64,000 nucleotides of DNA from Cymbidium sinense (taxonomy: Eukaryota > Streptophyta > Magnoliopsida > Asparagales > Orchidaceae). The notes beneath the pieces were generated by a model that was not told the DNA's origin, did no database searches, and saw only the letters and a program-made list of their open reading frames with translations. Position numbers and translations under genes: made by a program. This document shows, piece after piece, positions 11,801 to 23,469 of this stretch (position 1 is the first letter of the stretch; every line of letters begins with the position of its first letter). Location of the stretch: positions 79,806,925-79,870,924 of the forward strand of contig CM038225.1 of assembly GCA_021442155.1 (NCBI GenBank). Reading direction: 5' to 3'.

Positions 11801-13240
11801 TTAGCCTGTTTGGAGAGAATATGTTTATTAGATTCCATTACAAGCAATTTGGAGGCTGATTGGTTAGTTTTGGTGGCAGATTGACATGCGTACTCTTTGT
11901 AGTCTGATGAGAGTATAGACCATTTTCTCATTTGTTTTCATATTTTTTGGTCTGTTTGGAGAGAATATATTTATTACATTCTATAAGAAGAAATTTGGAT
12001 GCTGATTGGTTAGTTTTGGAGGCAGATTTGAATGTGTACTATATGTGCTCTCATAAGAGTATAAAACATTTTCACATTATTTTCCAGATTTTTGGCCTGT
12101 TTGGAAAAGATATGTTTATTACATACCATTTGAAATAATTTGATGGCTGATGGGTAATTTTTTTGAGGAGATTTGTATATGTACTCTCTGTAGTCTCATG
12201 AGAGTACAGAGCATTTTCTTATTTTTTTCAGTTTATTTGGCCTGTTTGGAGAGAATATGTTTATTAGATTCCATTAGAGGCAATTTGGAGGTAGATTGGT
12301 TGATTTTGGAGGCATATTGACATGTATACTTTTTGTACTCTCATGATAATACATACCATTTTTTTATTTATTTTTAGATTTTTTGATATGTTTAGAGAGA
12401 ATATATTTATTACATTCCATTAGAAGTAATTTGGATACTGATTGGTTAGTTTTGGAGGCAAATTTACTTGTGTACTCTCTGTACTCTCATGAGAGTACAT
12501 AGCATTTTCACATTATTTTCTAGATTTTTTGGCTTGTTTGAAAAAAATATGTTTATTACATATTATTTGAAGTAATTTGGAGGCTGATGGGTAGTTTTTT
12601 TGAGCAGATTTGCATGTGTACTCTCATTTTTATACAGAGCATTTTCTCATTTTTTTTTTCTATTTTATTTGACATATTTGGAGAGAATATATTTATTAGA
12701 TTCCATTAGAAGCAATTTGGAGGCTGATTGGTTGGCTTTGGAGGTAGATTGATAAGTGTACTCTCTATATTCTCATGAGTGTACAGATCATTTTCTCATT
12801 TGTTTCCAGATTTTTTGGCCTGTTTGGAGAGAATATGTTTATTACATTATATTAAAAGCAATTTGAATGCAAATTTGTTGATTTTGGAGGCAAATTTATA
12901 TGTGTATTCTCTGTACTCTCGTGAGAGTACAGACCAATTTCATTTTTTTTCCTGATCTTATGGTCTGTTTGGAGAGACAATGCTTATTAGATTTCTTTAG
13001 AAGCAATTTGGAGACTGATTGATTATTTTTAGAGGCAGATTTGCATGTGTACTCTCTGCACTTTCATGAGAGTACACATTTTTTTTTTCCAGATTTTTTG
13101 ACCTGTTTGGAGAGAATATGTTTACTACATAGCAATTGAAGCAATTCAGAGGCTGATGGGTGAGTTTTTGGAGCAATTTATTATGTGTACTCTCTATACT
13201 CTCATGAGAGTACATAGTATTTTCTCATTTTTTTAGCTAT
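8900..13240 (+). repeat. Left tandem array, about 30 units of ~146 bp with a 20-bp palindrome
   Basis: The unit reads roughly as follows. A GCATGTGTACTCTC stretch leads into the perfect palindrome TGTACTCTCATGAGAGTACA, then CATTTTCTCATTTTTTTCCAG, TTTTTTGGCCTGTTTGGAGAG, AATATGTTTATTAGATTCC, ATTAGAAGCAATTTGGAGG and CTGATTGGTTGGTTTTGGAG. Palindrome spacing is 143-148 bp through most of the array (for example 9281, 9424, 9570, 9716 and 9862). The half-palindrome TGTACTCTC also occurs once directly upstream, giving a direct plus inverted arrangement. Because 146 is not a multiple of three, each reading frame breaks every few units; the repeated peptides are shadows. The array ends about 90 bp before the Ulp1-type gene. 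Confidence 0.95.
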
Positions 13241-13339
13241 TACTCCCTAGGTTTAGTGGCTTCTTTTCCTGTGTACTCTTTGGGTCTCCATTGTGTTGAT
13301 AATGTTCTCATTAATTGAATTTTTATTTTGAAGTTTAAC

Positions 13340-14110
13340 ATGTCTGAGAAAAGGATAACTTCCAGATGCAGGCCTACCACTATTAGAGCGGTGTTCAATA
13401 ATATTTCATCACGCTTTACTGATGAAATTATTGATATTTTAAGGAGGCTTCATTTGCATCAATTTATTAGACTGCATGAAATTCAGCAAGACTCAATTGC
13501 CATCACTTCAATCCTGTCTTGCTGGGATATAGAGAAACAAGCATTCTTTTTTGATGGTCAATGCATTCCTTTCACCCCCAATAAAGTTGCATTAATTATA
13601 GGGATGTCAAATAAAAGGGAGAAGGTCATATGACAGAAATCCCCACTATCGAAGTTCAGCTCAGTGGACTTTAAGAATAAACTTGAAAATTTGGATCGCT
13701 CATTGACTGCGGCATAATTTGTGCAGTTGTACATACATTTTTTGCTTTCAAATCTTTTTTTTTATATATGACAACTATAAAGTGGTGTCGGAATTGATTG
13801 CCTATGCTGACGACATAGATAAGTTTGCTAAGTACAATTGGGCATAGGCCATTTGAACCTTTCTGGTTTCATAATTTGATGGTATTACATCAAAGATTCT
13901 GACATAGAAGGCACCCGGGTACATGAGTGGTTTTGTCACTCTTCTAATGGTATGTTCTACATCTTCAAATATGTATTATTTAATGCATTGAAGTTAACTT
14001 ATATAAATATTCGTTGAGATCAAGCATCACATAGCATCATAAGGCCCATTTCTTTCTGAAAGTCAATGTACGATGGCCAAAAAATAAAGTTTGAGATGAC
14101 TCCTTCGGTT
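13340..14110 (+). pseudogene. Plant-mobile-domain (PMD/DUF1985-like) N-terminal part of the Ulp1-type gene, decayed
   Basis: The open frame 13328-13633 (ATG at 13328, or the internal ATG at 13340 giving MSEKRITSRC) holds RFTDEIIDILRRLHLHQFIR, then a tryptophan segment (SCWDIEKQAFFF) and NKVALIIGM. This is the usual order of PMD/DUF1985-type domains: hydrophobic helix, WD segment, then ALIIGL-like motif. After a stop at 13634, further family-like segments continue in other frames (FVQLYIHFLLSNLFF, SGFVTLL), so the frame is broken by stops and shifts up to about 14.1 kb. It lies directly downstream of the left array, which probably contains its promoter (inference). In related plant genes this domain precedes an Ulp1 protease domain, and one is found 1.2 kb further on. 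Confidence 0.7.
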
Positions 14111-14219
14111 TGAGGACACCAAGTGACACAAAATAATTTCACTTTATTTATATTAGAATTTATTTATTCATATTGTAAATCATTATATTTTCTTATCGGT
14201 ATAACACATGTATGCCTTT

Positions 14220-14420
14220 CATTTAAGGACATATCAGAAGAGGAGACCTGGCTCCTTGAAATATTGCCCCCTACCCAGCAAACAACCCATGTCGAGCTCG
14301 ATAGCAGTCACATTCCAAGTCCAATGAGTTCAGCCCCCATAAATCTCCATATGTCTCTCCTCGATATTCTCCCCCTTCCAATGTATCTAGCATGCCCTCT
14401 ACTAGTACCCATTTAGAAAG
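14220..14420 (+). pseudogene. Possible disordered linker of the PMD-Ulp1 gene
   Basis: Open stretch in the 14123-14416 frame, starting DISEEETWLLEILPPTQQ and continuing with Ser, Pro and Leu-rich sequence. It lies between the PMD-like part and the protease part, where such genes carry low-complexity linkers. Assignment is by position only. Confidence 0.35.
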
Positions 14421-14559
14421 CTTTACAGTAGAGATGATACTTAGTGTGTAGAGAGAGAGAGTATCATCTTTGAAGCATCAATAATCAAGAGAATTAATGA
14501 AATTGATTTTGGGTAGCTATCGAGGTGGCTGGGCAAGAGGGTCTTAGATGCATGGAAGC

Positions 14560-14800
14560 TCATGGAGGTGACCATGAATCTCTGGAAGCTATCATGGGGA
14601 AAGACTCTATGAGGCTACCATGGAGCTTCCATGGAGGCTACATGGGGAGGCTCTGGAGGCTACCACAGTTTCCAGGGAGGCTACCTGGGAGGCTGAGGCT
14701 TCCCTGGGAGACTTCCACTGGGAAGCCCCTGGAGGCTTCCAGGGAAACCCCTGTGGAACCCACTGTGGGAAGCTCGGAGGCTTCCACCGCACATGAAGAT
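14560..14800. repeat. GC-rich GGAGGCT(T/A)CC minisatellite
   Basis: Degenerate repeats of GGAGGCTACC, GGAGGCTTCC and their complements (GGGAAGC, TTCCAGGGA) give a strongly GC-rich patch inside the AT-rich transposon. Open frames exist on both strands here (14525-14908 plus and 14607-14807 minus), which is a composition effect. In the plus frame it could still be part of the gene's linker. Confidence 0.7.
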
Positions 14801-15156
14801 CACGCATCCTTTACTCCAACATTGATGAAGGCTCGAGATGAGGAAGAGGAAAGCTATATCTTCCCCTTCACACACAAACTACAGAAATCACGAATAAACT
14901 CCTGGTAGCCTCCACATGATGATCAAACGATAGAAGAGGTATTACTTTTACTTTCATTTTAATTTAACCTAATAGTAGCTGATTTCACAAATTTTTTTTG
15001 TAGGTTAGAAAATATGCTCCAATAGTAGTGGTTGAACCAATCGACCGTTGTATGGTTGAGGAGCATCGCGAGATGCATCATCTTAGAGATTGTTTAATTC
15101 ACAAGTGAATCTAGCTCTTCATCACTAACTTCATCATTAATTTCGCAGCTTCGGGC

Positions 15157-16150
15157 ACATCATATTGTGGACTTCTCATTGAGATGTCCCGCCAAGCTAA
15201 TGTTGCGTGCCTCATCGACACCTCGGCTCCCGATCTGAGAAGTAAGTCATTTTTCATTCAACTCCTTCTTTATACATAAAATCACATATTCATTTAATTA
15301 GACTCACATTCCCATATTTCTCATATGTAGGGTGATTGCATTCACTACCGGAATATCATCATCGTGAGGCCGATTGACGAGTTATTTATCAAGATTCATC
15401 GATGCACACATCGATGCCTTCGCCTTTTTACTGACCGAGAAGTACTCGCTAAGTCCTGGGCTATATGTCCCATATTTGTATGTTTCATGCCTGCACTGGG
15501 TAAGTTACTCCAAAGAACTTTAGGTAATACGATCCATTCCTAGTTTAGATAGTTAGAAGCTACTAATTATAAACTTTCTCGTCACTTCTTGCAGAGTTAT
15601 GCTAAATATGGCCTACAAAAGGAAAGCAAAATGTTCATCTAACATATCACTACATATAGTGTATCAAGGGCTGAGCTACTCTTACTTCCAGTTATAAATA
15701 ATCAACACTGGACACTCCTGGTCGGACATACTAAACAAGGGGCTTGGTATTTTTATGATTCATTGCAAAGCCCAACTCATAAGGCCATTCTTCCTGATAT
15801 TGTAAGAAATGTTCTCATTTAGGTTTACCTAAAGTGCATATTTTATGCCTACTTATTGACTATATTTCTTACTATTTAGATCAAATTACTTGTCGAAGAT
15901 GCTGGCCAGTCTTTCGAGAGCGATCCAACAAAATGACCAATCGAAATGATGAGTGGGCTACTACCCAAGAATATAGACGGGGATGTTTCTCAGAAATACA
16001 TGGAGAATCAACAAACCTCTAAGGAGACACACGATTGGCCAAAGAAGATAAATTGCTTCGGCCGAGTTCGCCACGCTATCTTGGGTATGAAAAAAACCGA
16101 TTTGATAAATGTACAATTGAGTCGATATGTTGGAAATCATTTGCTTTAGA
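15157..16150 (+). pseudogene. Ulp1-like cysteine protease (C48) domain, spliced but damaged
   Basis: Ulp1-type proteases remove SUMO-like modifiers; plant MULEs often carry such genes. Four segments can be read with good splice sites: an exon ending at 15241 (donor GTAAGT), 15331-15499 (acceptor TATGTAG, donor GTAAG), 15595-15801 (acceptor TTGCAG, donor GTAAG) and one from 15880 (acceptor ATTTAG). They encode IDAHIDAFAFLLTEKYSL, then LLLPVINNQHWTLLVGHTK with the catalytic-type His in HWTLLV (15706-15708), YFYDSL with the catalytic-type Asp (15757-15759), then IKLLVEDAGQ. The last three segments stay in one phase across both introns. Damage: a TGA before IDAH, a TAA after KMFI in the third segment and a TGA after DPTK. 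I could not find the Asp-Cys-Gly motif with the catalytic Cys. It is read inward from the left array. Confidence 0.7.
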
Positions 16151-16339
16151 AATGTATCTCGTGTTGTGTGTTTATGGATGCCATTACTATTATGCTTTTA
16201 AACTTTCTGGAGATAACATAAGTAGATGCCATGTTTAGTAGATGTGTGGAGCTAGGACTTTTTTCTATTTCTTCACCTCTTTAACTTGTTTGGATATAAT
16301 ATATAGATGGCCTTATAAGCTATGGTTGCTTGATGTTTG

Positions 16340-19140
16340 TTGGTTTGGACATGTGTACTCTTCTGAGAGTACAAAATATTTTCTCATTTGTTTCTACATT
16401 ATTTGACTTGAGAGAATATATTTAATAGATTTCATTACAATTTGGGAGCTAATATTTTTTTGAACTTTTTGTAATTCATTTACTCTCATAAGAGTACATA
16501 GTATTTTCTCAATTTTTTTTACCTTTTTATGTCCTGTTTGGAGAAAAAATGTTTATGACATACCATTTGAAGCAATTTGAAGGTTGATGTGTTACTTTTT
16601 TGAGCTATTTTGCATCTGTACTCTCTGTACTCTCCTGAGAGTACAGAATAATTTCTAATTTTTTTTTAGCTTTTTGGGCATGTTTGGAAAGAATATGTTT
16701 AATACATTCCATTACAGGTTGTTTAGAGCCTGAATATTAGCCCTTTTGAGCTATTTTGTAGATGTACTCTCGAGAGTACTATTCTTCAATTTTTTTCACT
16801 TTTCTATGTTTGGAGAAAAAAATATTTATACATACCATTTGAAGCAATTTGGAGTTGATGTTACTTTTGAGATTCAGACGCATGACCTCCCAAGAGTATA
16901 GACCATTTCCTGATTTTTTTCCAACTTTTTAGGCCTGTTTGGAAAGAATATGCTTAATACATTCCATTACAGTTGTTTAATTTAATATTAGCCTTTGAGC
17001 TATTTTGGTATCAGACTCTCTGTACTCTCCTGAGAGTACAAACTATTTCCTCAATTTTTTTTCACTTTTTTTGGCCTGTTTGGAGAGAATATGTTTACTA
17101 CAAATCATTTGAAGCAATTTGGAGACTGTTGGGTTGCATTTTTCAGCTGTTTTGTATCTTTATTTTTTGTACTCTCATGAGAGTACATACCAATTTCACA
17201 ATTTTTTTCAATTTTTTTTGGCCTATTTGGAAAGAATATATTTACTAGATTCCATTCTGTTGATTGGAGTATTATTTTTTTTGAGCTATTTTGGGTTTCT
17301 CTCAGACTCTAGATATTTTTCAATTTTTTTTCAATTTTTCCGGCGGGAGATATGTTTACTACAAATTATTTCAAGCAATTTGGAGGCTGTTGGGTTACTT
17401 TTTTCAGCTATTTTGCATCTATACTTTCTGTACTCTCATGAGAGTACAGACTAATTTCACATTTTTCTAGTTTTTTTTGACATGTTTGGAAAGAATATAT
17501 TTATTAGATTCCATTACAGGTTGATTGGAGCCTGAATATTAGCCTTCTTTTATTTTGCAGTACAGTACTCTCCTTAAAGTACATATTATTTCAATTTTTC
17601 ACTTTTTATTGTTTGAGAATGTTTACTACAAATAATTTGAAGCAATTTGGAGTCGCTACTTTTTCAATGTTTCAGACTCACTACTCTGAGAGTACGCACT
17701 AATTCACATTTTTTCCAGCTTTTTTGGCATGTTTGGAAAGAATATATATATACTAGATCCCATTACAGGTTGATTGGAGCCTGAATATTAGCCTTTTGAG
17801 CTGTTTTGCAGGTGTACTCTTTGTACTCTCCTGAGAGTACAAACTATTTCCTCAATTTTTTCACTTTTTCTGGCCTGCTCGGAGAGAATATGTTTACTAC
17901 AAATCATTTGAAGCAATTTGGAGGTTATTGGGTTACTTTTTTCAACTGTTTTGCATCTGTACTCTCTGTACTCTCCGGAGAGTACATACCAATTTCACAT
18001 TTTTTCCAGCTGTTTTGGCCTTTTTGGAAAGAATATATTTACTAGATTCCATTACAGGTTTATTGGAGCCTGAATATTAGCCTTTTTGAACTATTTTGCA
18101 GGAGTACTCTCTGTACTCTCTTGAGAGTACAAACTATTTCCTCAATTTTTTTAACTTTTTCTGGCATGTTTGGAGAGAATATGTTTACTACAATCAAGTA
18201 ATTTAGAGGCATTACTCTTTTTAAATTTTCGATCAGACTTCTATAATGAGTACGCACAATTTCATATTTTTTTCTAGCTTTTTTTTTGGTCTATTTGGAA
18301 ATATTTACTAGATTCCATTAAAGGTTGATTGAGGAATTTAGCCTTGAGCTATTTTCAGTATACTCTCTACCTCCGACAGAGACTATTTCCTCAATTTTTT
18401 TTCACTTTTTCTGGCCTGTTTGGAGAGAATATGTTTACTACAAATTATTTGAAGCAATTTGGAGACTATACTTTTTCATCTTTGACATTTTACTTTATGA
18501 GAGTACTATTTTCATTTTTTTTTGCTTTTAGCCTCTTTGGGGAGAATATGTTTAATAGATTCCATTACAAGTTGTTCGGAGCCTAAATCTTAGCTTTTTT
18601 AGATTGCTCAGGTGTACTCTATACTCGAGACATATTATTATTTCCTCTTTTTTCTTAAAATTTTCTAGCCTGTTTGGATTGAATATGTTTATTACATTTC
18701 ATTAGTATTTGAGCGAATTTTTTTTAGCTTTCATACAGTTTTCTCAGAATTTCTGAGAGATAGATTATTTTCAATTTTTCGATTTTTCAGAAATATGTTT
18801 AATGATTCCATTAGTTGTTTGAAGCTGAATATTAGCTTTTGAAATCAGGTGTATTCTCTCAGACTCAAATGATTATTTCCTCTCTTTTTTCAATTTTTCT
18901 AATATGTTTAGATAGAATATGTTTATTACATACCATTTGAAACAATTTGGATCAATGGGTATTTTTTTTAATTATAATTCTCTATACTCTCATAAAGAGA
19001 TATACTATATTCTTATTTTCTTCCGAATTTTTGAGTTTAGAGAATATGTTTAATATATTCCATTACAAGATTGAGCTATTAGCTTTTGAGTTCTTTACTG
19101 ATTACTTATATACACTATTTTCTCAATTTTTTTCAATTTT
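16340..19140 (+). repeat. Middle tandem array, about 20 degenerate units of ~140 bp
   Basis: Same family and orientation as the left array, but more diverged and with many small deletions. Several units carry the centre CTCCTGAG instead of CTCATGAG (near 16626, 17024 and 17827), and one has CTCCGGAG (near 17970), which restores a perfect palindrome. The body is shared: TGGAGAGAATATGTTTACTAC, ATTTGAAGCAATTTGGAGG and CATTACAGGTTGATTGGAGCC. It follows the Ulp1-like gene. Units between 18.2 and 19.1 kb are badly eroded. Confidence 0.9.
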
Positions 19141-20830
19141 TCTCATTTTCTATTTTATTTGGCATTGATTGTAATTTGAAATAAAATAAATTTGAGATAT
19201 TACAAATGTATTTGAAGTTTCAATAAATATTACATAAATTATCTGTATAAAATAATGATATATAACACAGATCGAAGATAAAATAATAAATTTTTCAAAA
19301 ATTTAACTTAGAAATATTTTGAATATTTCCGAAACTATACTTTGTTTATAAAAATAGCAATAAATGATATAGTACAGATTAACTAATTAATTGATTTTTT
19401 GAATATAAATTATCAAATTTAAGATGAAAAAATGTAAATGCAATTGTGGATACCTTTTTTGGGTTTTATAAAATACGATGCTGATAAGATCAAAATAGTG
19501 GATCCAAACTTACAATCATTCCAATCATGTCTTATAAATATCACGCGTGTTAAGAGCAATTCCATTTAGTCCTACTAATTCGATCAGTTTAAACCATGTT
19601 TTATTTTATGTTAAATAGGAAAACAGTTTAAGAGCACTACCATTTATCGAAACTCAACGTCACAATCCAATATATTCTAATAATTTATTAAATAATATTT
19701 ATTATTTTGCTCGGAGAGCTAAAATTAAATTGAAAGTTCTCCAGCAATATATATGAAGCTACGTTTTTTAAAAATTGCTCATTAATCAATTTATTTAACA
19801 TGATTCTCATTTTTCTTGTTTCACAAATTAATGAACGTTAATTATAATAATGCAAAATAATAGAAAAAAATCATCAGACAATATCATTACTAAATGATAC
19901 TTGATTATATTAAACCAGATGCAATAATAAACTATTATTCTCATTCACATACATAATGGTACAAAGTGAAAGTACAAAGGAGAAGCACAACATATTTACG
20001 TGGAACAAACCATGAGAAGCTTTTTAAAAGCTATAGAAAGTATTGTTACAAAGCGACATCAATGTCTCCTAACTTATTCATTTCAGCATCATCATTATTA
20101 CATCTATTTATTGCTCTAAATTAACCTTCATCAAGCACACAAGATAATAGGCTAATAGGGATATGTCCACCCTGTTTATGGGTATTGAAATGTTTTAGCT
20201 CCTCTCTATGCTCTCTTGTAGCAGCTCGCACAATATCTCCAAACTAATTCAGATCATTTAATTTCAATCAGTTTCAAAAGCTTCAAGATTATCTAGATTT
20301 TTTGGAAATGTTAAAGAGCAGAACAGAGAACAAGTTTAGAAGTCTTGGTTCAGTCGTGATTTTGTCTTTGTTTTTGTTTATCTTTCAGTCCACACTTTCT
20401 ATCACAAAGCTTCTATTGACCTTCTCTTGCCTCTTTCCGGTTGTTTTTTTTTCCGAAATAAATTATATTATTTTCTTTAATTAATGAACAGTAAATAATA
20501 ATTTTAAAATGACGAAAAAAAACAAATCTTCAGAAAAAAGCATTGCCAAATGAAACTTAATTATATCAAATCAAATACGTTGTATTCAACCAACGGTGTG
20601 ATTTGATTTGAGGAATTTAAAATTTAAAAGAGTATTAATCATAATGAACCGATCATAAGGTTAGTCCGATTACTTGAAAAAATCAAATTCACATTAAAGT
20701 GGAGTAAACGAGAGAGAACTGGCTGGTAGTTATACTCTTATTACAAATTATATTTTATAATACCTTATATGTTGCATATCAACTCTGCATTACTGTTTAT
20801 ATTTCATCGCCTCTTTCTCGAACCCGATTG
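19141..20830. other. AT-rich interior of the giant element, no gene recognised
   Basis: I see no domain in either strand. The open frame at 20302-20484 is short and has AT-driven hydrophobic composition. Confidence 0.5.
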
Positions 20831-20834
20831 TTGG

Positions 20835-20950
20835 GAATTATTTTGCATATTCCTCAACCTCATGACAAAGCTTAGAAATCTCTGATTGGATATTGGCGTT
20901 TGACTGAATGGTGGCTATAAAGTCCTGAAGTTTTGTTCCAGAGTTAAAGA
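20835..20950 (-). pseudogene. Possible coding remnant between the transposase and the middle array
   Basis: Minus-strand reading gives [18 protein letters not shown], then [15 protein letters not shown] and a stop, with an amphipathic, protein-like composition (possible coiled coil). It could be the last exon of the FAR1-type transposase gene or of an unrelated captured gene. I do not recognise a family. Confidence 0.3.
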
Positions 20951-21529
20951 GCAATTATCGATATAATGACTCATTCATAAATTAATCTTCTTAAAGTTTA
21001 AAAAGGAAATTGGACCGTAGTTCGAGAGATTAGTAGTGTTGTTTCATTTGGAGAGATACAAAGATTGCCAAAAAAGTGACTCTAACGAAGTCTTCCTCAA
21101 CGAATCCCCTAGATGTGAGTGCTGGCGTGCTTGTGTTAAGTAAAAGAAACTCATCAATGAATCTCTTTACTCTTACAGAAATGATTGTAATGACGTAATT
21201 ATGATTGTAATCGACATTAAAGTATGTACAAGAAACACAAATTAAATGATATCATGCATTAAAATATTTTTCATAATATATCCATCATCGCCTAATGTAC
21301 ATTCAGATTGATTGATTTGAGTTAAATTTCTAGAATAGAACATCATATTAGTTAATGATATGTAACAGCATGACTGATAGATTTTCCATGCATACCTCTG
21401 AAAATCACTCTGGCATAACCGATAATGGTGTTGCAATGGGTGACTCTATATGTTCTCCAACCCTTTCGATTTTTTCTCTTAATAATAAAAAATAGGATGG
21501 TTTAAAGTTTAAAAGTAATATTTAAATAC

Positions 21530-23430
21530 TATAACTTCAGAGACAAATACAAAATTACTCTTAGCTTTCTTGGTTCTCTCCCAATATCCCTTAAGCCTTG
21601 CATTAGAAACACCCTTTGGCTTAACTGATCCATGCTTTATCTTGGAATTCTTCTTTAGCTCTTTAGAGGTGAATTCCCACATAATATAGAGTCAACATTA
21701 TCATATAGTTTTTTTAAGGATCTAAGCATATACTTCTCAGCTATCTTATTACCATGTGCCCAGATGCTTATTTGATATGCATCGATGTGATTCAAAAAAT
21801 AACCATTTCCATCATTTCCTTGCATCTTTTAAGTTCTTGATCCAAAGTAGATATCCCTATTTTCTGGTTGACCATCGCATGAGAAGATACTTATCCGTGC
21901 ATAATATCTTCTGAACTTAAGAAAGGCACAAAGCAATCCCATCATTTCAAATTTTTTACAACTACAAATTACATTTAGGCATGTCTTGTCGAAATAGACA
22001 GTCCATGTTTTGGAAGCATATTTATTTTCTAAGTTTCACACCAAATACTCTATGAGTTTTCCATTTGACACATTTGCTGCTAATCCTCCAACTCCATGCA
22101 AAAATTCTTCCTCAAATATTATATAAAGCTTTTTTGTGTAAAACATAGCTTGTTTTAATTGACTGGTCTTAACAATGGAATAATCAGAATCTGCACTTGA
22201 AATCTTCATCATTCATTCACGCCATGTGTTCATAACTTTCCAATCCTAAGAAATGTGATTGAACTTGTTGGTTTAGAGATGATATTATGACCATTATCGT
22301 CATACACGTGACAAGATTTTCACGTAATGAGTCGCGAATGGACCACTTGCATCTAATTTTATATAAGTCCAAGCATGATCATGTAAATTGCCTTCTTCTA
22401 GCATGGTAGACCAAACTTGCTCAAACTCTTCATGTGAATCACACTTACTCAATGTATGTAGACTTTGACTATCTTATTACTATTAAAGCAATGTCCTTGA
22501 ATGAGCTTTCTAAAATATATCATTAAGACAACCTATGAGTAGAGTATGATAATGTAATTTCGATTTCTTGCCATTACGATCGATTAGTGAATGTTATAGA
22601 TGTCGATTCATTAACCTGAGAAATGTTTTGATTAATGTGAATGACTCAATTGTCTCTTCCGGTAGACTACTCCAAATAAGACATTTTACAATGATGATTC
22701 ACTCCAACAAAAGGGGCAATGCATAAGATTATATTTATGATATAAATAGTATCAAAATTATGACATCCTCAAAACAATCATATTCTATCATTGACATATC
22801 ATTGCTAAAAAAAAAATAACCAAGCAATCTGACTCATCAACTTAGACATCACATGCAAACATCCCATCCGCTTCTTTCCTAAGCAAATGATTACTATCTC
22901 ACCATTCAATCTCGATCTATCTTTTGATGAAATTGAAAGCATCTCTTTTCAAGCCAATATTCTCCACACCAACTTCCTCAAGATAGCTAAACACATCGCT
23001 TTAATTCCCTCTATCATTGTTCAACACCGCTTTCTCTCATCGCCGATGCTGATGATCTGAGAAGATGTAGGTCACCCGACTTTGCCAATGAATGATTATC
23101 ACTTTCTATATATTTTTTAACCTTCTAATTCTCATCTAAATCAATAGAAAATCTAATCATCGTCGGACAACCACTCTTTATATCTATTTTCTGGAATTTG
23201 ACTGAACAGTTTAAATTGACAGCTTTCTTCTGACCTACTTTTGCACATAAAAAATCCTTTGATTTCAATTTTGAGTAATAACTAGTATGATCCTTCCTAA
23301 CCCAACCATTTGCATAATCACAATATATAGATAATGCTTCACGCTTTCATTAAACAAGTGGTGAAAGAGCCCCATATTTGTCATTGACATCACGTTCATC
23401 ATCGCACCGCCATTTACTATTCACTGCAAA
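21530..23430 (-). pseudogene. FAR1/FHY3-type MULE transposase, decayed
   Basis: Transposase of the Jittery/FAR1 group of MULEs, from which the FHY3/FAR1 light-signalling factors derive. Read on the minus strand from about 23340, the FAR1 zinc-finger domain shows ALSIYCDYANGWVRKDHTS, then FLCAKVGQKK, SGCPTMIRF and SDNHSLA, the C-C-H-H order of the family. A DDE-core start follows near 22765-22670: DTIY with the first catalytic Asp, then APFVGVNHH. A C-terminal catalytic segment (HEEFEQVWSTMLEEGNLHDH) lies near 22400. A SWIM-type finger near 21900-21990 reads ICSCKKFEMMGLLCAF, with the usual final Cys-x-His changed to Cys-Ala-Phe. A basic tail (PKGVSNARLKGYWERTKKAK) lies near 21560-21650. Frameshifts and stops are frequent, so it is not functional. 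Its start abuts the right array, which probably contained its promoter. Confidence 0.75.
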
Positions 23431-23469
23431 ATCAAATATGTCACTGCAAAAAAAAGCAAAATATGAAAA

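Noticed and set aside
9005..13215. Many open frames of 60-80 codons with the recurring peptides LFGENMF, RSNLEADW and VYSLYSHES
   Set aside because: They are translations of the ~146-bp array in different frames. The unit is not a multiple of three, both strands are open at places, and no frame persists beyond one or two units.
8900..13240. CRISPR-like regular palindromic repeats
   Set aside because: The intervening ~126 bp are themselves conserved between units, so this is a plain tandem array, and the sequence is of plant type.
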